Assembly (NCBI RefSeq): GCF_001704635.1 | Contig: NZ_MAXF01000020.1 | Span: 62,001-126,000, forward strand | Source: Streptomyces sparsogenes | Lineage (GTDB): Bacteria; Actinomycetota; Actinomycetes; Streptomycetales; Streptomycetaceae | DNA: 64,000 nucleotides | Reading direction: 5' to 3' | Part shown: piece after piece, positions 9,340 through 17,060 of the stretch | Position numbering within the stretch: the first letter of the stretch is position 1 | How the letters are laid out: each line of letters opens with the position of its first letter | Translations under genes and position numbers: made by a program | Notes under the pieces: generated by a model | What the model was told of the DNA's origin: nothing | Databases searched by the model: none | What the model saw: only the letters and a program-made list of their open reading frames with translations

Positions 9340-10472
9340 ATCAGCTCCTCCACCGGAATGCGCCGGAAGGTGATCGTCGAGTAGGCACTGAAGTCGCCGG
9401 TCTCGTACAGCAGTCCGACCGTCGCGTCATCGATCCGGACCAGGTCGGAGTAGGCGGCCGGCAGCCCGTCGACGGTGTGCGCGGGCCGCCAGGTGACTCC
9501 CCCGTCGCGGCTGGCCCGCACCGTCATCAGCGCCCGGTGGGCGGGGTCGGCGGGCCCGGAGAACAGCAGCGGGTCCGGGCCGTCTGAGCGGCTCAGGTGC
9601 AGCACGCTGCCCTGGACGACCGGCCCGGCCAGCCCGGCCTGCGGCCGGAAGGGCCGCTCGAGGCTCGCGCCGCCGTCGGACGAGTGGGCGTCGGCGCGCC
9701 GGCCGGGCGCGGCGCCGTCGTTGCGGGCGTTGAAGTACACCCGGCCGTCGGGGAGTTCGGCCGCCGTGGTCTCGTTGGCGTTGACGTATCCGTCGGGGTT
9801 GTCGTCGACGTACCCGATCCGCCAGGTCGCGCCGTCGTCGTCGCTCAGCAGGTCGTGGCCGCCGTCGTACTTCCCCTCGGCCCCGGTGTCGCCGGCGGCG
9901 GTCGGCGGGGTGGAGTGATTGCCCGGTACGACGAGCCGGCCCGCCCACGGGCCGTGGCGTAACCGCAGGGCGTGCCCGGGTGTGGTGGCGTACCAGCGCC
10001 ACTCGGGCCGCTTCGCCTCCCCGGTGATCTCCCGGGCCGCGCTCCAGCTCGCCCCGTCGTCGTCGCTGTGGGTCACCCACACCCGCCGCCCCTCGGCGGC
10101 CGGCACCCGGCCGCGCCGGATCAGGTCCTCGGTGGCGCCGGCCGCGCTGGTCACATGGACGAGGACGACGCGCCCGTCCCCCGCCACCACGGGCGCCGGG
10201 TTCCCGGCCGTGCCGCCGCCGTTCTCCGCGACGACCTGTAACGGCCCCCAGGTCCGCCCGCCGTCGGGCGAGCGCTTGAGGACGAGGTCGATGTCCCCGT
10301 GGTCGGCGGCCGACCGCACCCGCCCTTCGGCGAAGGCCAGCAGCGTCCCGGCGGGCGTCGCCACCACCGCCGGAATCCGATAGCTCGCGTACCCCTCGGC
10401 GCCCGCCCGGAACGGCACGGATGTCTCGTACGCGCGCGCTGCCCCACCTGCCATCCGATACCCCGTCACCAT
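9336..10472 (-). CDS. sialidase (GH33-type BNR/Asp-box protein), cytosolic form
   Basis: About 378 residues of six-bladed propeller. It carries the Arg-triad motif YRIP near residue 32 and four Asp-boxes (SPDGGRTWG, SDDDGASWS, SDDDGATWR, SRDGGVTWR). No signal peptide or membrane anchor is visible, unlike most secreted bacterial sialidases, which fits action on an imported oligosaccharide. It heads the operon with the importer. Start is uncertain: ATG 10472 is used; TTG 10490 and ATG 10454 are in frame, and none has a strong ribosome site. Family members also include exo-sialidases on Kdn or other nonulosonic acids, so substrate is open. Confidence 0.85.
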   Translation of the reverse strand: MVTGYRMAGGAARAYETSVPFRAGAEGYASYRIPAVVATPAGTLLAFAEGRVRSAADHGDIDLVLKRSPDGGRTWGPLQVVAENGGGTAGNPAPVVAGDGRVVLVHVTSAAGATEDLIRRGRVPAAEGRRVWVTHSDDDGASWSAAREITGEAKRPEWRWYATTPGHALRLRHGPWAGRLVVPGNHSTPPTAAGDTGAEGKYDGGHDLLSDDDGATWRIGYVDDNPDGYVNANETTAAELPDGRVYFNARNDGAAPGRRADAHSSDGGASLERPFRPQAGLAGPVVQGSVLHLSRSDGPDPLLFSGPADPAHRALMTVRASRDGGVTWRPAHTVDGLPAAYSDLVRIDDATVGLLYETGDFSAYSTITFRRIPVEELI

Positions 10473-10666
10473 CGAGTGCCGCCGCCCCAATGACCGGACG
10501 TAGGACGTCCCTTGTGTCCGGCGACCTTAGGGTTCGCCCCCCGGAGCGTCAAGGGACGGCGCAATGAACACTTGGCGGCGGGTCGGTCGAAGGATGCAGA
10601 GAACCGCTTGTCGATCTCATCCGTCGGATCGAGGAACCGTCAGGCGGGCGGCCATAGCGTGGGCTT

Positions 10667-10864
10667 ATGACCAAAGCTCTCAAGCAGCTCCTCGAAGGGA
10701 GCGTCACCCTCGTCGTCGGCCTGGCGCTGTGGCTGTTCACCGGGGACGTCGAACTCCCCATCATGACCCTCACCAAGATCGGGGTCGTGATGATGTTCTG
10801 GGGCGGCGCGCAGCTGCTCTACGGCGCGTACCTGGGTCTGGCCGGGCAGCGCGCGAAAAGCTGA
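10667..10864 (+). CDS. small membrane protein, function unknown
   Basis: 65 residues with two hydrophobic helices (about 11-25 and 36-55) and a cationic end. It resembles a family of short streptomycete proteins of unknown function (it may belong to DUF5708, from memory only). ATG at 10667. It is divergent from the sialidase operon. Confidence 0.65.
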   Translation: MTKALKQLLEGSVTLVVGLALWLFTGDVELPIMTLTKIGVVMMFWGGAQLLYGAYLGLAGQRAKS

Positions 10865-10944
10865 CGCGTTCCGGACCCCTCGAAGGGGTGAGGCTCCGCG
10901 GATCCGCCCCGCCGCCCCGGGTGCCGGGGCACCATCCCCATGCC

Positions 10945-11541
10945 ATGGACGCCATACGGGTCGCGCTGCTGCGCGAGGTGCTCGCCGGGACCGAGTGGCC
11001 AGGGGCCGCCCGCCGCTTCGCGGGCTCCCTGCGCGCCTCGGTCGGGACGCGCGGGGGCGGGCTGCTGTTGGTGGGCACCGATGCGTACGAGCCGTGGCAT
11101 CTGGCCGCCCACCTCGACGACGAGGCCGCCTGGGCGGGCCTGCCCGAGCTATCCCCCACCCTCGTACGCCACCGGATACCGCACGGCCCCCTCCCGGCGC
11201 ACCTGTCCGTCGGCCTCCGCCGCCTGGAGCGCGCCGGGCGCGGTGAGACCCTCCTCGTGGTCGCGCCGGACGCCCCCGGCGCCGGGCTGCTGGAGCGGGT
11301 GGCCGACGCCCGGCGCGGCGGCGTCACCGTCCTCGCCCTCGACCACGGCCACGCCGAACTCCACGCGCTGGCCCACGACGCGCTGGCCACCCCCGCCGGG
11401 GCGGGCCCCGACCTGGACACCCTCCAGCACCTCGTCAGCGCCGCCGCCACCACCGACCCCCGCCTCGCCGCCCCCCGCCTCCGCGACCGCCTCGCCCGCC
11501 TGACCGCCCACCTGACGGCCCCGCCCCCGGCGCCCTGGTGA
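10945..11541 (+). CDS. hypothetical protein, Ala/Leu-rich
   Basis: 198 residues, start at the only convincing ATG (MDAIRVALLREVL). Sequence is composition-rich in Ala, Leu, Arg and Pro; segments such as GGGLLLVGTDAYEPWHLAAHLDDEA and TLLVVAPDAPGAGLLERVADA alternate strands and helices in a nucleotide-fold-like way, but no motif identifies a family. Codon bias is normal for the genome, supporting a real gene. It lies between the small membrane gene and the MFS exporter, same strand. Confidence 0.6.
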   Translation: MDAIRVALLREVLAGTEWPGAARRFAGSLRASVGTRGGGLLLVGTDAYEPWHLAAHLDDEAAWAGLPELSPTLVRHRIPHGPLPAHLSVGLRRLERAGRGETLLVVAPDAPGAGLLERVADARRGGVTVLALDHGHAELHALAHDALATPAGAGPDLDTLQHLVSAAATTDPRLAAPRLRDRLARLTAHLTAPPPAPW

Positions 11542-11604
11542 GCCGGTCCGTGGCGGAAAAATTCGTTTGTCGGCGGCGCGGTCGGCGCCGGAGCATGTCG
11601 CCTT

Positions 11605-12924
11605 GTGACGGACGACGAGCATCCCCCGCCGGCGGGGGCGCGCCGACGCGCGCTATTGCCGGATCTCGCGCCCTGGCGCTCCTCCCGCGACTTCCGCCTG
11701 ATGTGGACCGCGGGGCTGGTGACGGCGTTCGGCAGCTTCCTGACGATGGTGGCGCTGCCGCTGCAGATCAAGGAGTTGACGGGGTCGGCCTTCGCCGTCG
11801 GCGCGATCGGCGCGGTCGAGCTGGTGCCGCTCGTCGTGTTCGGGCTGTACGGCGGGGCGCTCGCCGACGCCGTGGACCGCCGGAAGCTGATCCTGCTCAC
11901 CGAGGCGGGGCTGGGCCTGCTGGCCGCGCTGCTGCTGGTCAACAGCCTGCTGCCGGACCCCATGCTGTGGCCGCTGTACGCCGTGGCCGCCCTGACCAGC
12001 GCGCTCACGGGGCTGCAGCGCCCGGCCATCGACGCGGTGACGGCCCGGATCGTGCCGCACGACCAGCTCACCGCGGCCGCCGCGCTGAACTCGATGCGCT
12101 GGCAGCTGTCGGCCGTCGCGGGCCCCTCGCTCGCGGGGGTCGTCGTCGCGTACGCCGGGCTGCCGTTCGCGTACGGCCTTGACCTGCTGACCTTCGTCGT
12201 CTCGGTGCTGCTCGCGCTCGGCCTGACCCCGGCGCCGCCCGCCCATGACGCGGAGAAGCCGTCGCTGCGCGCGATCGGCGAGGGCGCGCGCTACGCGTGG
12301 CGGCGCAAGGAGCTGCTGGGGACGTACGCGGTGGACATGGTCGCCATGTTCTTCGCCTTCCCCAACGCGATCTTCCCCTTCCTCGCCGACGAGCTGGACG
12401 CGCCCTGGGCGCTCGGCCTGATGTACGCCGCCGGGTCGGTGGGCTCGATGGCGGTGAGCGTGACCAGCGGCTGGGCCTCCCGGGTGCACCGGCACGGCCG
12501 GATGGTGGTGCTGAGCGCGGCGCTGTGGGGGGCGGCGATGGCCGCCGCCGGGTGGCTGCCGAACGTCTGGCTGGTGCTGCTGTGCCTGGCGGTGGCGGGC
12601 GGCGCGGACATGGTCAGCGGGCTGTTCCGCTCGACGATGTGGAACCAGACGATCCCCGACGGGCTGCGGGGGCGGCTGGCGGGCATCGAGCTGCTGTCGT
12701 ACGCGACGGGGCCGCAGCTGGGGCAGGTCCGGGCCGGCGGGATGGCCGCCCTGGTGGGCGTACGGGCCTCGGTGTGGACGGGCGGCCTCGCGTGCGTCGC
12801 GTCGATCGGGCTGCTGGCGCTGGCCCTGCCGAAGCTGATGACGTACGACGCGAGGACGGACGAACACGCGCGGCGGGTCCGAACCCAGCGCGAGGCCGCG
12901 GCCCCGGCGGCCCCGGCGGCGTGA
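11605..12924 (+). CDS. MFS transporter (enterobactin exporter EntS-like / MFS-3 group)
   Basis: 439 residues, about 12 helices. The early motif WRSSRDFRLMWTAGLVTAFGSFLTMV and the loop GGALADAVDRRKL are typical of the MFS_3 group that includes EntS-like exporters. GTG start at 11605; the preceding region has no strong ribosome site. The gene ends before a structured convergent terminator. Substrate is unknown; export of a siderophore or small metabolite is possible, and the iron uptake operon is 1.5 kb away, but no direct link is visible. Confidence 0.85.
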   Translation: MTDDEHPPPAGARRRALLPDLAPWRSSRDFRLMWTAGLVTAFGSFLTMVALPLQIKELTGSAFAVGAIGAVELVPLVVFGLYGGALADAVDRRKLILLTEAGLGLLAALLLVNSLLPDPMLWPLYAVAALTSALTGLQRPAIDAVTARIVPHDQLTAAAALNSMRWQLSAVAGPSLAGVVVAYAGLPFAYGLDLLTFVVSVLLALGLTPAPPAHDAEKPSLRAIGEGARYAWRRKELLGTYAVDMVAMFFAFPNAIFPFLADELDAPWALGLMYAAGSVGSMAVSVTSGWASRVHRHGRMVVLSAALWGAAMAAAGWLPNVWLVLLCLAVAGGADMVSGLFRSTMWNQTIPDGLRGRLAGIELLSYATGPQLGQVRAGGMAALVGVRASVWTGGLACVASIGLLALALPKLMTYDARTDEHARRVRTQREAAAPAAPAA

Positions 12925-12967
12925 GCGCGAACGTCGCCGGCGACCTCGCGGTGGGTACCCGCAAGAC

Positions 12968-13030
12968 TTCGCGGTGAGCACCGGCGGCTTCGCGATGAGC
13001 ACCGGCGGCTTCGCGGTGAGTACCGGACGG
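12968..13030 (+). repeat. 21-bp imperfect tandem repeat, three units
   Basis: Three units starting CTTCGCGRTGAGYACCGG at 12968, 12989 and 13010 follow the MFS gene. The third runs into the left arm of the hairpin at 13013-13074, so the repeat appears to be partial copies of the hairpin's outer arm. Confidence 0.75.
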
Positions 13031-13074
13031 CGACACGCCGTGGTGTCGGCGTGTCGCCGTCCGATACTCACCGC
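13013..13074. terminator. strong hairpin in convergent gap, candidate bidirectional terminator (copy 1)
   Basis: Arms 13013-13039 and 13048-13074 are 27 bases each with one mismatch, around an eight-base loop. It sits between the MFS gene and the convergent small gene at 13090, where it could stop transcription from both sides. A related hairpin with covarying arms is at 61173-61229. No U-tract follows, which is usual for Streptomyces terminators. Confidence 0.75.
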
Positions 13075-13089
13075 AGATCGGGCTCCGGG

Positions 13090-13320
13090 TCAGTCCGCGT
13101 CAGGGCCCGGCGTGGGCTCGTCGCGCCAGCGGGGGTCGCGCTCCCACTCCGCGTTGCGCTCCTCGGCCAGCTCGACCGCGCGTGCGGCCTCGGTGCGGCT
13201 CGGGTACGGGCCCAGGCGGTCGGCCGCCCGGCATTCGGGGCCCTCTTCGACCTTCTGGTGCTTGATGCAGTAGTACCACTCGCCCGGCTTCCCCGCGGCT
13301 CGCTTCCTGAACAGCGCCAT
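13090..13320 (-). CDS. conserved actinobacterial hypothetical protein
   Basis: 76 residues. It contains [18 protein letters not shown] and then [22 protein letters not shown], a pattern I recognise from short streptomycete proteins of unknown role that have a Tyr-Cys pair, a Gly-Pro-Tyr turn and a helix rich in Glu and Arg. ATG 13320 is preferred because GGGAGG lies just upstream; longer in-frame starts enter the map promoter. It is divergent from map, 71 bases apart. Confidence 0.7.
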   Translation of the reverse strand: MALFRKRAAGKPGEWYYCIKHQKVEEGPECRAADRLGPYPSRTEAARAVELAEERNAEWERDPRWRDEPTPGPDAD

Positions 13321-13391
13321 CGCGCCCTCCCGCCCTTTTCCCTCCGGTTTTCCGCCATGCTGCCCGATGCGCCGCCGATACACTCGCTGAC

Positions 13392-14249
13392 ATGTCTGGC
13401 CAGTCGCTTCTTGTCCCGGGAAAGCTCTCCCCGACCCGCTCCGTCCCCGCCTCGATCCCGCGCCCCGAGTACGTCGGCAAGGAGGGCCCGACCCCGTACA
13501 CGGGGTCCGAGGTCCAGGACGCCGAAACGATCGAGCGGATGCGGATCGCGGGCCGGATCGCCGCGCAGGCGATGGCGGAGGCCGCGAGCCGGATCGCGCC
13601 GGGGGTCACCACGGACGAGCTGGACCGGGTGGCCCATGAGTTCCTGTGCGACCACGGCGCGTACCCCTCGACGCTGGGCTACCGGGGCTTCCCCAAGTCG
13701 CTGTGCGCCTCGGTGAACGAGGTCATCTGCCACGGCATCCCGGACTCCACCGTGCTGCGCGACGGCGACATCGTGAACCTGGACGTGACCGCCTACATCG
13801 GCGGCGTGCACGGCGACACCAACGCCACCTATCTGTGCGGCGCGGTGGACGACGAGTCGCGGCTGCTGGTGGAGCGCACCCGGGAGTCCCTCAACCGCGC
13901 CATCAAGGCGGTCAAGCCGGGCCGCCGGATCAACATCATCGGCCGGGTCATCGAGTCGTACGCCAAGCGCTTCGGCTACGGCGTGGTCCGCGACTTCACG
14001 GGCCACGGCATCAACTCGTCCTTCCACTCCGGCCTGATCGTCCCGCACTACGACAGCCCGCACCACACCACCGAGATCAAGCCGGGGATGACCTTCACCA
14101 TCGAGCCGATGCTGACGCTGGGCACCTACGAGTACGACATGTGGGACGACGGCTGGACGGTGGTCACGAAGGACCGGAAGCGGACGGCACAGTTCGAACA
14201 CACGCTCGTGGTGACCGAGACCGGCGCCGAAATTCTGACCCTGCCGTAG
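13392..14249 (+). CDS. map: type I methionine aminopeptidase
   Basis: 285 residues, the long actinobacterial form with an N-terminal extension of about 40 residues bearing a Pro-rich SH3-binding-like stretch ([19 protein letters not shown]). Metal ligands are visible in order: two Asp in IVNLDVT and HGDTNATY, His in GHGINSSFH, Glu in TFTIEPML, and a final Glu in QFEHTLVV. It removes the initiator Met from nascent proteins. Stand-alone gene before the iron operon. Confidence 0.95.
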   Translation: MSGQSLLVPGKLSPTRSVPASIPRPEYVGKEGPTPYTGSEVQDAETIERMRIAGRIAAQAMAEAASRIAPGVTTDELDRVAHEFLCDHGAYPSTLGYRGFPKSLCASVNEVICHGIPDSTVLRDGDIVNLDVTAYIGGVHGDTNATYLCGAVDDESRLLVERTRESLNRAIKAVKPGRRINIIGRVIESYAKRFGYGVVRDFTGHGINSSFHSGLIVPHYDSPHHTTEIKPGMTFTIEPMLTLGTYEYDMWDDGWTVVTKDRKRTAQFEHTLVVTETGAEILTLP

Positions 14250-14267
14250 GTTTATTACCTAATTTTT
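14247..14267 (+). terminator. weak U-tract hairpin after map
   Basis: TAGGT, five-base loop, ACCTA, then ATTTTTG directly at the map stop codon (the TAG is part of the left arm). The stem is short. It lies in the most AT-rich stretch nearby (14250-14280). The half-sites also resemble iron-box ends, but their spacing is two bases too short for one. Confidence 0.4.
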
Positions 14268-14307
14268 GCTCTTTACTTACGGGTTCTTGGGGCCCGGCTG
14301 GAGTTGG

Positions 14308-14340
14308 GTAGGCAAGCCTCAGTTAAGTTAGGGCGGCCTA
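14308..14340 (+). promoter_or_regulatory. candidate DmdR/IdeR iron box upstream of efeO
   Basis: The 19 bases at 14308-14326 (GTAGGCAAGCCTCAGTTAA) match the Streptomyces DmdR consensus TTAGGTTAGGCTCACCTAA, as I recall it, at 14 of 19 positions. A second, weaker TTAGG-rich stretch follows to 14340. It is 72 bases before the efeO start, the expected place for iron repression of an iron importer. Confidence 0.55.
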
Positions 14341-14397
14341 TCCGGCCCCTGTCTCGACATGTCCGCATGGTCGACCCCGATTGCCTGGAGCCCGTAT

Positions 14398-15525
14398 ATG
14401 AGAGCCGCCCGCTCTTCCGCCGTCACCGCCGTCGCGGCGGTCGCCTCGCTCGCCGCCGTGTCCGGCTGCGCCGAGAAGTCCGACGCGAAGGGCTCCGACG
14501 CGATACGGATCACGGCGTCCGACGACGCGTGCGAGGTCTCCAAGACCTCTTTCCCGGCCGGGCACGTGAAGCTCGCGGTGGAGAACAAGGGCTCCAAGGT
14601 CACCGAGGTCTACGTCTACGCGCCCGGCGACCGGATCGTCACCGAGCGGGAGAACATCGGCTCCGGCCTCAAGGCGAACATCACCGCCGAGATCAAGGCC
14701 GGGACGTACGAGATCGCCTGCAAGCCCGGCATGAAGGGCCACGGCATCCGGCAGAAGATCACCGTGACCGGCGGCAAGACCGCCAAGCGGAACCCGAAGC
14801 TCGACAAGGCGGTGGCCGACTACCGCGCCTATGTCCAGACGCAGGCCGACGAGACGCTGCCGAAGGTCCAGGAGTTCGTCGACGCGATCAAGAAGGGCGA
14901 CCTGGAGGCCGCCAAGAAGGCGTACGCCCCCTCGCGCGTCGGCTGGGAGCGCACCGAGCCGGTCGCCGAGTCCTTCGGCGACATCGACCCGAAGGTCGAC
15001 CTCCGCGAGGACGGCCTGGCCAAGGGCCAGAAGTGGACCGGCTGGCACCGGCTCGAGAAGTCCCTGTGGAAGGCGAAGAAGATCACCGCCGAGGACAAGA
15101 AGCTCGCGGACCAGCTGGTCAAGGACCTCAAGGACTGGCAGAAGCGGGTCGGCACCGCGGACATCACCCCCACCGGCATGGCCAACGGCGCCAAGGAGCT
15201 GCTCGACGAGGTGCAGACCGGCAAGGTCACCGGCGAGGAGGAGCGCTACAGCCACACCGACCTGGTCGACTTCGAGGGCAACGTCGACGGCGCCGAGAAG
15301 TCCTACCAGCTGCTCAAGCCGGTGGCCGCGCAGAACGACCCGGCCCTGACCAAGGACCTCGACAAGCGGTTCGCGGCGGTGAAGAAGCTGCTCGACACCT
15401 ACCGTGAGGGCGAGGGGTTCGTGTCGTACGACACCGTCGGCCAGGCCAAGCGCAAGGAGCTGTCGGACGCGGTCAACGCCCTGGCCGAGCCGCTGTCCAA
15501 GCTCGCCGCGGCCGTCGCGAAGTAA
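14398..15525 (+). CDS. efeO: iron uptake lipoprotein EfeO (cupredoxin plus imelysin-like M75 domain)
   Basis: 375 residues. A signal peptide ends in a lipobox (VSGCAEK). Residues about 30-125 are a cupredoxin-like domain, and the remainder is the M75/imelysin-like domain with its HxxE motif in GWHRLEKSLW. In EfeUOB systems EfeO binds ferric or ferrous iron outside the membrane and works with EfeB and EfeU. ATG 14398 has GGAG about ten bases upstream. It is first in the efeO-efeB-efeU operon, 13 bases before efeB. Confidence 0.93.
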   Translation: MRAARSSAVTAVAAVASLAAVSGCAEKSDAKGSDAIRITASDDACEVSKTSFPAGHVKLAVENKGSKVTEVYVYAPGDRIVTERENIGSGLKANITAEIKAGTYEIACKPGMKGHGIRQKITVTGGKTAKRNPKLDKAVADYRAYVQTQADETLPKVQEFVDAIKKGDLEAAKKAYAPSRVGWERTEPVAESFGDIDPKVDLREDGLAKGQKWTGWHRLEKSLWKAKKITAEDKKLADQLVKDLKDWQKRVGTADITPTGMANGAKELLDEVQTGKVTGEEERYSHTDLVDFEGNVDGAEKSYQLLKPVAAQNDPALTKDLDKRFAAVKKLLDTYREGEGFVSYDTVGQAKRKELSDAVNALAEPLSKLAAAVAK

Positions 15526-15538
15526 GGGCGCGCCGATC

Positions 15539-17002
15539 ATGACCGACCACACCACCGACCGCACCACGGACCACGAGCCGGCCTCCCCCGACGGGCAGGA
15601 CACCACCGGCGGACAGGCCCCGGCCGACGGACAGGCCGCGGACCACGAGCCGGCCTCCCCCGACGGGCAGGACACCACCGGCGGACAGGCCCCGGCCGAC
15701 GGACAGGCCGCGGACCACGAGCCGGCCGCCGCCGGCGCGCCCGCGGCCGCGCGCCGCGCCGCCCCCTCCCGCCGCGCCCTGCTCGGCTGGGGCGGCGCCG
15801 GGCTCGCGCTCGGCGCCGCCGCGGCCGGGGGCACCGCGGCCGCCCTCACCGGCACCGACGAGGAGAGCGGGGCGGCGGCGGCCGACAGCGGGGCCGCGGT
15901 GCCCTTCTACGGGGCCCACCAGGCCGGGATCGCCACCCCCGTACAGGACCGGCTGCACTTCGCGGCCTTCGACGTCACCACCGACGACCGCGACGAGCTG
16001 ATCGCGCTCCTGAAGGAGTGGACGAAGGCCGCCGCCCGGATGACACAGGGCAAGACGGTCGGCGGCGGGGCGATCGGCGGGCTCGCCGAGGCCCCGCCGG
16101 ACGACACCGGCGAGGCGCTCGGCCTCAAGCCGTCCCGGCTCACCCTCACCTTCGGGGTCGGGCCGACCCTGTTCAAGGACAAGAAGGGCAAGGACCGCTT
16201 CGGCCTCGCCTCCCGCCGCCCCGAGGCCCTGATCGACCTGCCCGCGTTCCCCGGCGACAACCTGGACCCGGCGCGCAGCGACGGCGACCTGTGCGTCCAG
16301 GCGTGCGCGGACGACCCGCAGGTGGCGGTGCACGCCATCCGCAACCTGGCCCGGATCGGCATGGGCAAGGTCGCGATCCGCTGGTCGCAGCTCGGCTTCG
16401 GCAAGACGTCCTCGACGACCCCGGACGCGCAGACCCCGCGCAACATGATGGGCTTCAAGGACGGCACCCGGAACATCGCGGGCACCGACTCCGCCGCCCT
16501 GGACAAGCACGTGTGGGTGGGCGCCAGGACCGGCCCCGCCTGGCTGGTCGGCGGCTCGTACCTGGTCGCCCGCCGCATCCGGATGCACATCGAGACCTGG
16601 GACCGCGCCTCCCTCAAAGAGCAGGAGGACGTCTTCGGGCGCACCAAGGGCGAGGGCGCGCCCCTCGGCAAGCGGCGCGAGCACGACGAGCCGAACCTGA
16701 AGGCCCTGCCGCCCACCGCGCACGTACGCCTCGCCCACCCGGACTCCAACGGCGGGGTGCGGATCCTGCGCCGCGGCTACTCCTTCACCGACGGCACGGA
16801 CGGCCTGGGGCGGCTGGACGCGGGGCTGTTCTTCCTCGCCTACCAGCGGGACGTACGGCAGGGGTTCGTGCCCGTGCAGCAGAGCCTGGCGCGCGGCGAC
16901 GCGCTCAACGAGTACATCCAGCACGTGGGTTCGGCGCTGTTCGCCGTCCCGCCGGGCGTCCGCGACGCGGACGACTGGTGGGGGCGGGCGCTGTTCTCCT
17001 GA
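15539..17002 (+). CDS. efeB: deferrochelatase/DyP-type peroxidase EfeB
   Basis: 487 residues. A Tat signal (SRRALLGWGGAG, Arg pair at 78-79) precedes a dye-decolourising peroxidase domain with the distal GFKDGTRN motif and the proximal heme region in MHIETWDRASLKEQEDVFGR. EfeB oxidises ferrous iron or recovers iron from heme at the cell surface and hands it to EfeU. The N-terminus before the Tat motif is oddly long (about 75 residues) because a 24-residue block is perfectly duplicated (residues 11-34 and 35-58). A downstream start cannot be excluded, but no other ATG or well-supported GTG precedes the Arg pair. Confidence 0.93.
   Translation: MTDHTTDRTTDHEPASPDGQDTTGGQAPADGQAADHEPASPDGQDTTGGQAPADGQAADHEPAAAGAPAAARRAAPSRRALLGWGGAGLALGAAAAGGTAAALTGTDEESGAAAADSGAAVPFYGAHQAGIATPVQDRLHFAAFDVTTDDRDELIALLKEWTKAAARMTQGKTVGGGAIGGLAEAPPDDTGEALGLKPSRLTLTFGVGPTLFKDKKGKDRFGLASRRPEALIDLPAFPGDNLDPARSDGDLCVQACADDPQVAVHAIRNLARIGMGKVAIRWSQLGFGKTSSTTPDAQTPRNMMGFKDGTRNIAGTDSAALDKHVWVGARTGPAWLVGGSYLVARRIRMHIETWDRASLKEQEDVFGRTKGEGAPLGKRREHDEPNLKALPPTAHVRLAHPDSNGGVRILRRGYSFTDGTDGLGRLDAGLFFLAYQRDVRQGFVPVQQSLARGDALNEYIQHVGSALFAVPPGVRDADDWWGRALFS
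15569..15727 (+). repeat. perfect 72-bp tandem duplication within efeB
   Basis: Bases 15569-15640 and 15641-15712 are identical and a third partial copy (15 bases) follows to 15727. Each unit encodes 24 residues starting DHEPASPDGQ. Identity at every base suggests recent slippage or unequal exchange. Confidence 0.95.
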
Positions 17003-17060
17003 GCGACCCAAGGGCCCGCGCGACCCGCGGGCCCGAGGACCGAAGAGAAAGGCCAACCTC

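Noticed and set aside
14247..14261. Second iron box at the map stop codon
   Set aside because: TAGGT and ACCTA half-sites are five bases apart, two short of the box spacing; a weak terminator explains it better.
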